A stretch of DNA of 64,000 nucleotides from Dactylorhiza incarnata (taxonomy: Eukaryota > Streptophyta > Magnoliopsida > Asparagales > Orchidaceae). Below are positions 45,373-56,700 of this stretch, piece after piece. The position numbers were made by a program, and so were the translations under genes. Below the pieces are notes generated by a model. The model was not told the origin of the DNA. It saw only the letters and a list, made by a program, of their open reading frames with translations, and made no database searches. Positions within the stretch are counted from its first letter, which is position 1. Each line of letters starts with the position of its first letter. The DNA lies in contig JAWHQI010000121.1 of the NCBI GenBank assembly GCA_033032865.1, positions 868,001-932,000 on the forward strand, in the 5' to 3' direction.

Positions 45373-46197
45373 ATGTCGAAGCGAAGCACTTACGACATCG
45401 TCAAGTTGCAATCTTTTGGTGCCACTGACTTCCTCGGTTGGAAACTGCATGTCCAACTGGGAATGAAAGAACGTGAGATCTTCCACACCATTCTAAGTGA
45501 TTTCACCATGACTCATGAGGAAGTGAACGAATATCAGTGGAGCAAAGATGAGGATTTCTGCAGGAACTACCTTCTGAACTCCCTGAATCCTTGACTTGCC
45601 ATGACCTACACTGCGTATAAGACCGCAATGGAGTTTTGGGATCGCTTGAATGCACACTTCTAGAAGGAAGAGGGACTGTCAAAAACTCTCCTTGGGGAGA
45701 AGTTTTTCAATTTTAAATTCAATAGTAATTCGCCAATCACCTCTCAAATCATTAAGATCGAAAATTTGCATCTCAAGCTAGAAGACGAACAATATGAAAT
45801 GTCTGATAGTCTCTTTGTGAGTCTAATTCTGAGCAAGCTGCTTGCTGAGTAGATCACCTTCAAAACTGAAATGCACAGACTGGGAGAGAAGATCGCACTG
45901 GATGAACTCAAAAGGTTCATCCACATTGAGGATCAAAATATTGATGGCAAGAGCTTGAAGCAAGTTGGTCAGCCCTCACAGGGTGTCAACTTCATTTCTC
46001 GACCCAGCAAGCATCATCGAAAGCCAGCGGCACCTAAAGATGAAGTCCCTGCACAGTTGATGACTAAAAAGCCCTCTTTCAAAAGAAAGAAGGGCAAGTA
46101 CCACAACTGCGGCAAGTGGGTTCGCTGGGTCGCGAAATGCAAGGCTCCGAAGAAAAGGAGGAAGCCCCACAAAATGTTGCGAACATGCGGTCGATAA
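45373..46197 (+). pseudogene. gag: Gag of decayed plus-strand copia, three stops
   Basis: One frame runs from ATG 45373 to 46197, with stops at 45592-45594 (TGA), 45661-45663 (TAG) and 45850-45852 (TAG). Blocks include LQSFGATDFLGWKLHVQ at the N-terminus, MEFWDRLNAHF and LGEKFFNFKF in the middle and ELKRFIHIEDQN near the end. The knuckle reads YHNCGKWVRWVAKC: the first Cys and the His of C-x2-C-x4-H-x4-C are lost or shifted. Each stop is a single-base change from a likely coding codon. It is old and non-functional. Confidence 0.82.
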
Positions 46198-46251
46198 CTC
46201 TGATCCTAAGTCCTTTGTGGCTATGATTGGGAGTAGTCACCGCAGTTCATC

Positions 46252-49200
46252 TTCTGAGTGGTAACTGGACAGTGGTGTTACCAGTCATATGACAAATGGC
46301 AGAGGTAATTTGTTTGGGTTCAAGACAATCAATGAAAAGGTGGAGAATTACAACGGAGGAGAGACTGAGGTACGCATGCCGGGACAGCAGAGTTGGTCTT
46401 CTCTTTAGGTAAAACTTTAACTTTAGAACATGTTAAAGTAGTTCATTCTTTAACTAATAATTTGATTTTTCATGAGTTTTCTAGATAAGACTAGTTGTCC
46501 TTCACAACCCAAAATAGTAGAATAACCTTAACGATTAATTCATATTATTTTGGTTGTGCGTATATGATCAACAGTATGTATAGACTTAGCTTAAATAATG
46601 ATTGTATTAACAAGTGAGTTCAACTCTAATTGATCCAAAGATGTTACACAACATACTAGGATATATGAACTATAGGAAAATGCGAGATCTAGCGAAGAGT
46701 CATAACATCCCTTTAGATATTTCTATTCGATTTGATAACTGTGAGGTGTGTGCGCAAACGAAGATCACTAGAAAACCCTTCAAGTCAGTTTTTAGAAGCA
46801 CACAACTTCTAGAATTAATACATTCTGATCTCTGTGACTTCTGAAATTATGTCACTAGAGGGGGAAGGAAGTATCTTATTACCTTTATAGACGCTTTTTT
46901 GAGATATTGTCATATATACTTATTGAATTCGAAAGGTGAAGCTCTTGAGACCTTTAAGATCTTCAAAGCTCGGGTGAAAAATCAATTAAATTTAGAGATT
47001 AAGAGATTTAGAAGTGATCGAGGAGGAGAGTATATTGCAACTGGGTTCAAGGAATTTTGTGCCTCTGAGGGTTTAATTCTTAAAACTACAACTCCTTACT
47101 CACCCCAGTCCAATGGTGTTGCTGAGCGTAAGAATAGAACTTTAACAAAAATATTGAATTATATGCTCCTCACTGCTGACATGCCTAATTACTTTTGGGG
47201 AGAAGCAGTCCTAACTACAAATCACATTCTGAATAGAGTGCCTCATTCTCAGCTCACCTCTACTCTGTATGAGCTGTGACACAGTCATCCTTGTAGATAT
47301 GATTCTCTAGCGACTTGGGGTTATATTGCTTATGTTAGAATATAAGACCTTAAGAGACCTAAGGTGGGACCTAAAGAGACCTAAGGTGGGACCAAGAATG
47401 ACAACCTGTGTCTATCTAGGTAGTACAGAAGATAGTGCGGCTAACAGGTTTCTGGATCTATCAACTAATTCGGTGATAGAGTCTAGGGATATCGAATTCT
47501 TTGAACATAAGTTTGTCAAAGATCATGGCCTAACCATCTCCTGGTCAACTGATATGATTTTAGAATCTACTGTAGAATCTGAAGTTGTCCCCTCTAGCAC
47601 TACTCCCCAACCTTCAGAGGTTGAACCTGTTCCAGTTAGAGCATCTGTAAAAGATAGAATCCCTAAAAAAATGGTGAAATTTTTGTCACCTACCACTTAG
47701 AGGATGATCCATTCTCTTACCAGGAAGCAATGAGATCTAGAGATTCTTTGATGTGGGCAGAAGTCAATGATGATAAGATGGACTCATTGCTACAAAACAA
47801 CACTTGACATCTAGTTGGCCTGCCTAAAGGAGCTAAAGTCCTAGGATGCAAGTGGGTGTTGAAGAAGAAATTACATAGTGATGGGTCTATGGCCAGGTAC
47901 ATAGCACGTTTAGTATCTAAAGGTTATAAACAGCAGGGGGAATAGACTACTTTGATGTTTATTCACTTGTGTGTCACCTATCAACTATTAGAATTCTTCT
48001 TTGTTTAGCCTACATCAAGAACTTTATAGTTCATCAGATAGATGTAAAGACAGCCTTCTTAAACGAAGAGCTTGATGAAGAGATCTACATGGCACAACCT
48101 GAAGGTTATGTACATAAAGATCTAAAAGACAAAGTATGTAAACTAGACAAATCAATCTATCAGCTTAAAAAAGCGCCTAAGATGTGACACATGAAATTTA
48201 ACCAAGTGATAAAGAGTTTTGAATTTCAGTTCAGTCTCTCTGATAAATGTCTTTATCACCGCTCAATGTTAGATAAGACAGTCATCATATGTCTATATAT
48301 GGATGACATGTTGATTCTGGGGTCAGATCTTGTTGCAATGAGGGATATTAAATTCACTCTCGCAAAAGCTTTTGACATGAAGGACCTCAGTCCTGTTGAT
48401 ACCCTGCGAGGTATAAAAGTTAAAGTGGATAAGGGTCGTATTACTCTTAGTCAAGCTCACTATATAAAGCAACTTCTTTCTACCTAGATATAAATATTGT
48501 AGGCCAGTGAAGACACCATTTGATCACAACATTAAGTTGAGTCATAATTAAGGGACCAGCATTGATCAAGTAAATTATTCAAAAATTATTCGTAGTCTCA
48601 TATACGTCAAAAGTTGTACACGACCAAACATTACCATCTCTGTTGGCATGCTGAGCCGCTTTGTAATGGTGCAAACAAAGAGCATTGGGATGCCCTAGAT
48701 AGTCTGATGAGATACCTGAGAGGTACATTAAAGATCATGCTTTATGCTACATTGGTTACCCTCCTACTGTGTATGGATTTTCTGATGCCTCATGGTGTTC
48801 AGAAATTAGTAAAAGCAAGTCTACCAGTGGATTTATATTCACTTTGGGTGGCGCTACTATCACTTGGAAATCCAAAAGACAGACTTGTATTGCTTTGTCA
48901 TTAATGGAAGCCGAATTGTTTTTCTTAGCTTCGGCTGGGGAAGAGGCAGACTGGATCAGGAATCTGATTTTAGACATTCGCTAATGTTGGTTACAAGTCA
49001 ACTCGTTGAGCTTGTACTGTGATAATCAACCAGCAGTTCAAGTCATTCAAAATGCCCTCTATAATACTTAGATGAGACATGTAAGACTGAGACATGTTTT
49101 GCTAAATTATTTGAAAGAACAAGGAATTATCTTTGATCGATGTGCGATCAAAGGATAACTTGGCTGATCCATTAATGAAAGGAATGCCCAAAGAATGATT
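46252..49200 (+). pseudogene. pol: Pol of decayed plus-strand copia
   Basis: Protease: LDSGVTSHMTNG near 46266. Pre-integrase: LHNILGYMNYRKM and CEVCAQTK, 46640-46760. Integrase: HSDLCDF, then a stop at 46842-46844, RSDRGGEY near 47018, GVAERKNRTL near 47118. Linker: GPRMTTCVYLGS near 47390. Reverse transcriptase: GCKWVLKKKL near 47848, QIDVKTAFLNEELDEEIYMAQPEG near 48038, and YMDD at 48296-48307. RNase H: GFSDASWCSEISKSKSTSGF near 48772 and SLMEAELFFLASAGEEADW near 48898. At least five stops and several frameshifts separate these blocks. Catalytic motifs remain recognisable. Confidence 0.88.
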
Positions 49201-49588
49201 AATCAAAACAGTGAGGGAACTGAGACTGAAGGCGATTTAGTTCAGCCTTAGTTCAAGATTAGGCGATTTGGTTCAACCTTTGTCCAAATATTTTGATTTT
49301 CTGATTTCATTTGTCAAAGCAAGCATATTGTGCTTCGTTGATGTTCCTGGTTGCTGAGCCTGAATCTGGTGAGTTCTTTCATTCCAAATCTGATTTTAAT
49401 AACTTCACTTGGATTCAGCTTTCCTACTTAGGAGGAGAGCGTTATTCCAAATTTGATAACACGATCTGACTGAGTTTGGCTCTTATTATTCTGTTAATTG
49501 GTTTCACTTCAAACTTGATGATTTCCAGTTAACTTTAAAAGAACAATAAACGTGACATTCCATATTGGAATACAGATGTAGCCGCAGT
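49201..49588 (+). other. 3' untranslated remnant of decayed copia
   Basis: No gene. GGAGGAGAGCG at 49431-49441 resembles a polypurine tract. The sequence is cut at 49589 by the start of a gypsy LTR; any 3' LTR would lie beyond the window. GCAGT at 49584-49588 should be the left copy of that element's target duplication. Confidence 0.5.
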
Positions 49589-50025
49589 TGTTTACCCAGA
49601 AATAAGCGATCACCTTGAGCTAGTTTTTTGCAGGTAACCAAAGCAATCCACACCCTCTTCCGGCAGTCCAAGTATTTTTTGCCGAAGATCCAAGCCCTGG
49701 ATCGACCTCGCCTAGACATCACGCCCCGCGTGATCCCTCCCTCGAGAGGTCACCCCTTTGGGGAGACCTCAGCCTGAGGCAGATTGCCCCAGCTGGGGCG
49801 ATCTCGGCCTGAGGTCGCCCTCTGGGCGACCCGCCAGGTCGCCCCTTTGGGGCCACCTAGGCCTGAGGCAGATCGCCCCAGCTGGGTCAATCTCGGCCTG
49901 AGGTCGCCCTCTGGGCGACCTCGCCAGGTCTCACCTTTGGGGAGACCTCGACCTGAGGCAGATCGCCCCAGCTGGGGCGATCTCGGCCTGAGGTCGCCCT
50001 CTGGGCGACCTCGCCAGGTCGTCCC
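49589..50025 (+). repeat. 5' LTR of gag-only gypsy, piece 1
   Basis: It matches 62775 onward (TTTACCCAGAAAT, CAGTCCAAGTA, GAAGATCCAAGCCCTGG). From about 49740 it is a tandem array of GGTCGCC/GGGCGACC and CCCAGCTGGGG palindromes. GTCCC at 50021-50025 is the left target copy of the inserted Tekay-like element; the right copy is GCCCC at 58893-58897, one base different. Confidence 0.88.
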
Positions 50026-51776
50026 TGTAACATCCCCCAGACAGCTAGACCCCCCAGGTGAATTTGTCATGACAAGGCTTTGGTAGTGTAGAAATCCCTT
50101 TAACTAAGGCAAAACTAGGGTTCAAAGTGCCTTGGTCTGCAAATAGCAATTTCTAGTTACCAAGCTTAGGGTTGGACTTCAGGGCTTCAACTTGACCATT
50201 TGACCCCACCATAGTATCCCTAACCCTTTAGGGGTCCCCTTAGAGCACCAAGGGCCCATTGGAGTCAACCAAAGAGGCCAGATTGACCAAAGTCAACCCT
50301 AACCCCAAATTGGTCAAAGTAGCCTAATTAGAGTCAATTGACCTCCACCATGCCAAGTTGACCACACATTTATGTATAAAATACCATAAGAGACCTAGTA
50401 GGCCTAAAAGCCCAATCATGGGACCCTCAGTGGTGCAAATTGACATATATGCCCCTTTTGGTCAAATTGACCAATTGGGTGACCCTATGATGAGGCTTTG
50501 GGGTCCATTGGACTCCAAATTAAATTTAGAAACTACTGGTGGGGTCAATTTGGTCACATGAGCCTTAGTTGACCCAATATAAGTTGATTTGACCAAAATA
50601 GGCTAAGTTGACTTTGGTCAAATTGAGCTCTAGGGTTGACCTAGTCATGGGGCTTTTTGATCCACTGGGTCCCCTATGATATTGTGATATTATGGGTAGG
50701 GTCAATTTAATATGGTGGTGGTCAATTAGGGCACTTAGTGAAGAATTGCCATTTTGACCTAAAAGGGCATATAGGTCAATTTGCACCACTGGGGGTCCCA
50801 TGATGGGGCTTTTAGGCCTATTAGGTCTCTTGTGGTATTTTATACCTAAATGTGTGGTCAACTTGGCATGGTGGAGGTCAATTGACTCTAATTAGGCTAC
50901 TTTGACCAATTTGGGGTTAAGGTTGACTTTGGTCAATCTGGCCTCTTTGGTTGACCCCAATGGGCCCTTGGTGCTCTAAGGGGACCCCTAAAGGGTTAGG
51001 GATACTATTGTGGGGTCAAATGGTCAAGTTGAGGACTAAAGGACTATCTAACGAGATCTTTGCAGCTGGAGGTATTCCCTGCAGGGGGCAGGGTTCGCCG
51101 CAGGCTACAAAAGAAAACTTGTCAAAAAGATTCAATTAAAAGTGGACTTTTTCATGTGATTTCCCCATATGGGCACACCACTGCTTCTGCAGCTTAGTTT
51201 GTCCTCAAACTAAACTCGCGCGGGGTGGCCCAGGGTTTGTGGACTTCTTTTCTTCGGATCGAACCTCCCTCTGATACCACTTGTAAGACCCCATTATTTT
51301 TTCAAACATCCGGGTCTTAGGCCCAGAACCGCCGCTTTGCGGTGACACCTTTGCTCGGGAAGGTCGCCACTACAAAACGCCGATCCTGCCGGCCAAATCG
51401 ATCACGAAGAAAAGTACATTAAAGAAGACAAGTCCACAGAATCAACATGAAATATAAATGTCCACATGATATAACTGAATAAATGATTACAAAAGGGTAC
51501 AATAATAAAGGACTCATGCCCTGTACATCATATACTCACTACAAGATCACTCGCGGAAGCTAACTACTAATCACTCACTGATCCTGAATCATGTGCTCAT
51601 GTACTAGACTGGTCCGCCTCCGTCTGCACCGGCCTCTGGTGTTGATGCGTCTCCTCGATCTCCTAAAATGATATGGTCCACCGACCGTTAGTCAAAAAGA
51701 CTAAGCCTTATGTTCCCCACCCCACCCCCAATGGATCCTAGGCACCGTGCGGGAGGATGAAGAGGAGGACAACAAG
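50026..51776. repeat. Rearranged 5' LTR with large inverted repeats
   Basis: 50026-50456 matches the LTR start forward (53727-54165). 50457-51034 matches 54466 back to 53884 in inverse. 51035-51281 is the leader and primer site in inverse (compare 51777-52021). 51282-51775 is the last 500 bases of the LTR in inverse. The forward primer site follows. The first junction lies in CTTTTGGTCAAA (50455-50466), present on both sides of the switch; the last lies in ACAAG (51772-51776), also shared. The leader arms differ at about a dozen sites, mostly transitions. Confidence 0.8.
51267..51279 (-). other. Inverted primer binding site
   Basis: TGGTATCAGAGGG on the minus strand, two bases from an inverted LTR end (TGTAAGACC at 51282). 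It mirrors the forward site at 51777-51788. Confidence 0.85.
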
Positions 51777-51788
51777 TGGTATCAGAGC
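51777..51788 (+). other. Primer binding site of Tekay-like derivative
   Basis: TGGTATCAGAGC, the tRNA-Met type, preceded by ACAAG. It is followed by a leader that is also present in inverse at 51035-51266. Confidence 0.88.
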
Positions 51789-53726
51789 AAACCTCGATCC
51801 GAAGAAAAGAAGTCCACAAACCTTGGGTCACCCCGCGCGAGTTTAGTTTGAGGACAAACTAAGCAGCGGAAGCAGTGGTGTGCCCGTATGGGGAAATCAC
51901 ATGAAAAAGTCCACTTTTAACTGAATCTTTTTGACAAGTTTTCTTTTGTAGCATGCGGCGAACCCTGCCCCCTGCAGGGAATGCCTCCGGCTGCAAAGAT
52001 CTCGTTAGATAGTCCTTTAGTCAATGAGTTAGACTCAACCCTACTAGGATACGTGACTTACCTTGACAATCTATACCATGACCTAGTCTGAAATACACCG
52101 TAAGTATAACTTTTGGTGAAGGTACGAGGATACCCAAAAGAGGCTAGAGAAAGAGAGATTGACACATAAGCAGAATGGTATGAGACTTGTAGACTCAACC
52201 CTCGTATCGGTGACATGATTACATTGCGACAACCACCACGACAAACATCGAGGGTCGGGTAGGAATTGAAGTTCGGAAGGGACCCGTTTGGGATTGGGTA
52301 ACATGTTGACCCTGATAAGGTTGTAGTAGAGGATACCTAGAAGAGTCTAAGGTGTGGAGTATACCAATGAGCCTCAAGATAGAACCCCAAGTCTAAGGTT
52401 GTGTGCCCTGAGAATTGTTTGCATACTTGGGGCTGATATAACTTGGTAATATTGAAGATACTCAGCCCAAAATAGATAGTGGCTAATCTTTTGTTTATTG
52501 GGGCTTACCTTTTGTTTATTGGGCAAATTAATGATGGACTTGGTTTTCCCTTAGACTTAAGTTAGAAATTTTTGTGTCATGAACACTATGATTTTGAAGT
52601 CGATCTTACTCAATGTTACTTGAAAGAAGATGAGACGGTGTAACAGTACGTTTGGAATGATGACCGGTAGAAGTACCAGGACAGTGGATAGACATCATTG
52701 ATCGAACAACAACTTGACCTTAGTTGAATCATTGGAAATGTAAAGTCGCTAGGATTAATCACTTAGGGATGTCGATGTCCTAGTATAGAAGTTATGGACA
52801 GAAACTAGGTTGTACAAGTTGTAGTTATATTTGAAGTTCTTGTGACTTTGGGCGTTCGGAAGTGATTAACTCATGTCTTGTTAAAAATCATGCCCTGTCA
52901 TGGTTGATAATTTTATCTACAATAATAGCTTTATACCTTGGGAGCTTGGATGATAAATAACCAGAGATCTTAGACGATGACTTATTGGATTTAGAATCTA
53001 GTGTTTGAGTTTACTATGATAGGAATGATCTAAGTTTATCTCGCTTTGGACCATTTGAAAGTGATCAAGACTAGCACAAGTTCAAGTGAAAGAAATTTGG
53101 TGAAATAAACGAGATGATATTTCCTTGATGAAATGGACTTGTGAAAAACCTTAGGGTACCAAAATTTTGCCCTTATGAATCAAACTTTCCGTAGAAAATG
53201 ATTGGGATTCATCTTACCATTATGATTGGATAACATGTACTCATAAAGGTTCACAAGTGCACCCCCATTAATATTTAAGGATGATTAGGACGCTAGATGA
53301 TTTGATTAGTTTCATCAATAGTAAGAACTGGAAAAGTTGTAGAGTAGAGATGATTGATTATGCGGACGTACCTGAAAGAGTAAGAATTTGATTGTGAGAT
53401 GAAAACTTTAGAGGCATAAGAGTCTGCCCAGGTTAGAGTGGAAGTTTGAGGATAAATTGACCAAGGTAGCAAGGTCACCCCGGTCAAGATAGATGATACG
53501 ACTTGTGGCGCAAGAAGATTCCAAGGTTAAGACATGTGGTAAAACTGGGGTCAGGAGGAGCACAACTTGGAGCCACTAGAACTGGTGTGGCAGAGATAAT
53601 CGGTTCTCTTCGATCCAGGAATAGCTTCAATTCTTAGGGGATGTTACGTTCAGTCACTCTCGGTGAAAACCCCGCAAGCCTAACCTGAATTTCGAGGACG
53701 AAATTATTTTTTTTTTTATTGGAATT
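51789..53726 (+). other. Non-coding internal region of Tekay-like derivative
   Basis: No open frame longer than about 75 codons, and no knuckle, protease, reverse transcriptase, integrase or chromodomain block, could be recognised on either strand. The last part carries AATTTCGAGGACGAAATT (53692-53709) followed by a T-run, the usual end of Tekay/Del internal regions before the 3' LTR. It is either decayed beyond recognition or a large deletion derivative. Confidence 0.7.
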
Positions 53727-56700
53727 TGTAACATCCCCCAGACAGCTAGACCCCCCAGGTGAATCTGTCATGACAAGGCCTTGGTAGTGTAGAAATCCCT
53801 TTAACTAAGGCAAAACTAGGGTTGAAAGTGCCTTGGTCTGCAAATAGCAATTTCCAGTTACCAAGCTTAGGGTTGGACTTCAGGGCCTCAACTTGACCAT
53901 TTGACCCGCACCATAGTATCCCTAACCCTTTAGGGGTCCCCTTAGAGCACCAAGGGCCCATTGGTGTCAACCAAAGAGGCCAGATTGACCAAAGTCAACC
54001 CTAACCCCAAATTGGTCAAAGTAGCCTAATTAGAGTCAATTGACCTCCACCATGCCAAGTTGACCACACATTTAGGTATAAAATACCATAAGAGACCTAG
54101 TAGGCCTAAAAGCCCCATCATGGGACCCCCAGTGGTGCAAATTGACCTATATGCCCTTTTAGGTCAAAATGGCAATTCTTCACTAAGTGTCCTAATTGAC
54201 CACCACCATATTAAATTGACCCTACCCATAATGTCACAATATCATAGGGGACCCAGTGGATCAAAAAGCCCCATGACTGGATCAACCCTAGAGCTCAATT
54301 TGACCAAAGTCAACTTAGCATGTTTTGGTCAAATCAACTTATATTGGGTCAACTAAGGCTCATGTGACCAAATTGACCCCACCAGTAGTTTCTAAATTTA
54401 ATTTGGAGTCCAATGGACCCAAAAGCCCCATCCTAGGGTCACCCAATTGGTCAATTTGACCAAAAGTCAAACTTACCCAAATCAGGTCAAATCTCTTAAA
54501 CCTAATCCAATCCCTTTGGGCTAGCTCAATTGGATGGTCAACCAACCCAGTAGGCTGACATTAAACACGGGAGAGAGAGAGAAATCGACCATGATGAGTA
54601 GGAGAGAGAAAAACCCAATTTTGGAGGAGAGAGAATGTGGTGTTCATGTCCATTTAGGGGATACACCGCTTGGAATCCCCATTGATGACCCCTTTCATCT
54701 CCCCTGATGAATGTGGAGGGAATTCCAGGAGTTTTCTGGAGGAATTGAGGGTAGGGGGGCTGTTTGGGTGGTCGGCCATAGGAATACCAAAAGCCCATTA
54801 ATGTCTTTTGGAGTTAGACTCTCCACCATCCTTAATTGGCCCTCCCATTAGCTTCATGATGGAGAGAGGAGTTGAAACCCCCCCCCCCCCCCCCCCCCTT
54901 CCCCGAGATCGAGCTGTCTGTGCAAGGATTTTGATGGTGCCAAAATCTCCAAGGTGGAGCAATGGTGGTCGATGGTCGGAGCACCTAAACCTCCCCAAGC
55001 AGGTCTGGTTCTCCTCCCTAACCTCTGTGGAGTAGATCTCAATCGCCGGCGGCTCGATTCGTGGCCAATTGGCCGCGAATCGAACCAGCCAAGCCACCCG
55101 TAGATCGGGTTGGGCTTCCTCCTCCAGTACCCGATTTCGGCCACCTCCGGCCGATCAAACACCGCTCATCGCCGGCCACCACCTCAACGGAGGTGGTGGT
55201 GGCGTTGATTGGCCGGGGCGGCGCTCAGGTGGCCGGGAAATCAAAGATCAAAACAGCCCAGGCATGGAAAATCCTAGTCGTTGGTTCATCGGGGACGATG
55301 ACCACGCGCTGTCCGATCCGCGCCAAGATTCGCGCTGGCCGATTTATTAAGGATTTAGATAATTAATTTAATTGAATATTTATAACTGAGTAGTATTTTA
55401 ATTACTAAAAATACTAGATGCCCTGTACAGAAAATGTGCCCAACATAAAAGTTGTAGGCCTTGACCCCTAGGATCATACAAAATTGGTTTCACCCAATTT
55501 GGAGTCCTGGTTTGACCTCAGCACCCATTTTAGTGCAAAGTTTGACTGAACTTTGAATGGATGCCCACACTTAACCACTAGTCCAAATGACTTGAAATTT
55601 GTACTAGGAGTGAGGAATGTCAGTGACAATAACATATCCAAAAATGGGATTTTTTGGAAAACATTTTTCTAAAGTTTTTGTACAAATTTAATAATCAAGG
55701 TATAAATTATTTGGAGGGTCAAATGACCTCCAAACTCCACCAAATATTGGTGGGGTGTTCTTAGGGTCATTATAAACCCCCGGTTAAAATTTCACCTCAT
55801 TTGGAGGTGTTTTGGTTAGGATTTTACTCAGCCCTAGTTTGGCCCATAAAGGGCTATTTAGGGTAAATCACCCCCCTTGCTATTTTGAGTGGTCAAATCA
55901 CCTCAACAGAGGCTGATATTTGGGCCACTAACCTTTTAGGGCATAACACACCCTCCAATGGAGTTTGGGGTGGTTTGGTTTAGGTTAGCCCTAGAAACCT
56001 AGGGTAGGTCCCTTAGTGGGGATTTTTAGGGTTGTAAAGGACATGGGGGTGTTTGTCCTTGGGGAGGAGTGTAATAAACTCCTCTGAGTTCTATGAGTGA
56101 TATAACACCCTCACAAGAAGTTTGGGTGGATTTGGGGAAGTATGGACCCTAATCCTAGGGTAAGCCCTAAGGGGTGCATTTAGAGGTCAATGAAGGAAGA
56201 GGGGACAAACCTTTATGGTTTGACCTAAAATTTTGGGGAGATGGTCATGGTGACCAGAGAGTCCTCCTATGAGAATTTGGTGGGGTTTGGAGTTGCCAAC
56301 CCTAGGGAATAAATCCTTGGGTAGATTTGTAAATATTTAGGTTTTTGGGATTTAGGAAAGCTTATTACATAGGGATTAACCAACTTCTGTCACCAACTTA
56401 GTTTTGATGTTATTAATCCCTGGAGATTCTATTAGAACCATTGGAAGACCTTTGGAGGTCCAAGTTATAATTATTCGTATTGTTGGCAATTTTTGGGATG
56501 ATTAATTTTAGGGTGTTACTTTTCTGTAATTTCATGAAACTTTGCTGAATGTCATTTCATACCATTATAAACCCACAGTAATTATCTCATAGATTTTGGA
56601 TTGATATTTTTGGTACTTCTAGTTCAAATTGGAATTAATTGCAAATACAACTTTTGTGGAAATTACAAATGTAACCTCTATGGAATATAGTCAAATTTTG

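Noticed and set aside
49750..50086. Overlapping open frames of about 100 codons on both strands
   Set aside because: They arise from the palindromic GGTCGCC array, which is open on both strands; the peptides are the repeat translated, and part runs into the Tekay LTR.
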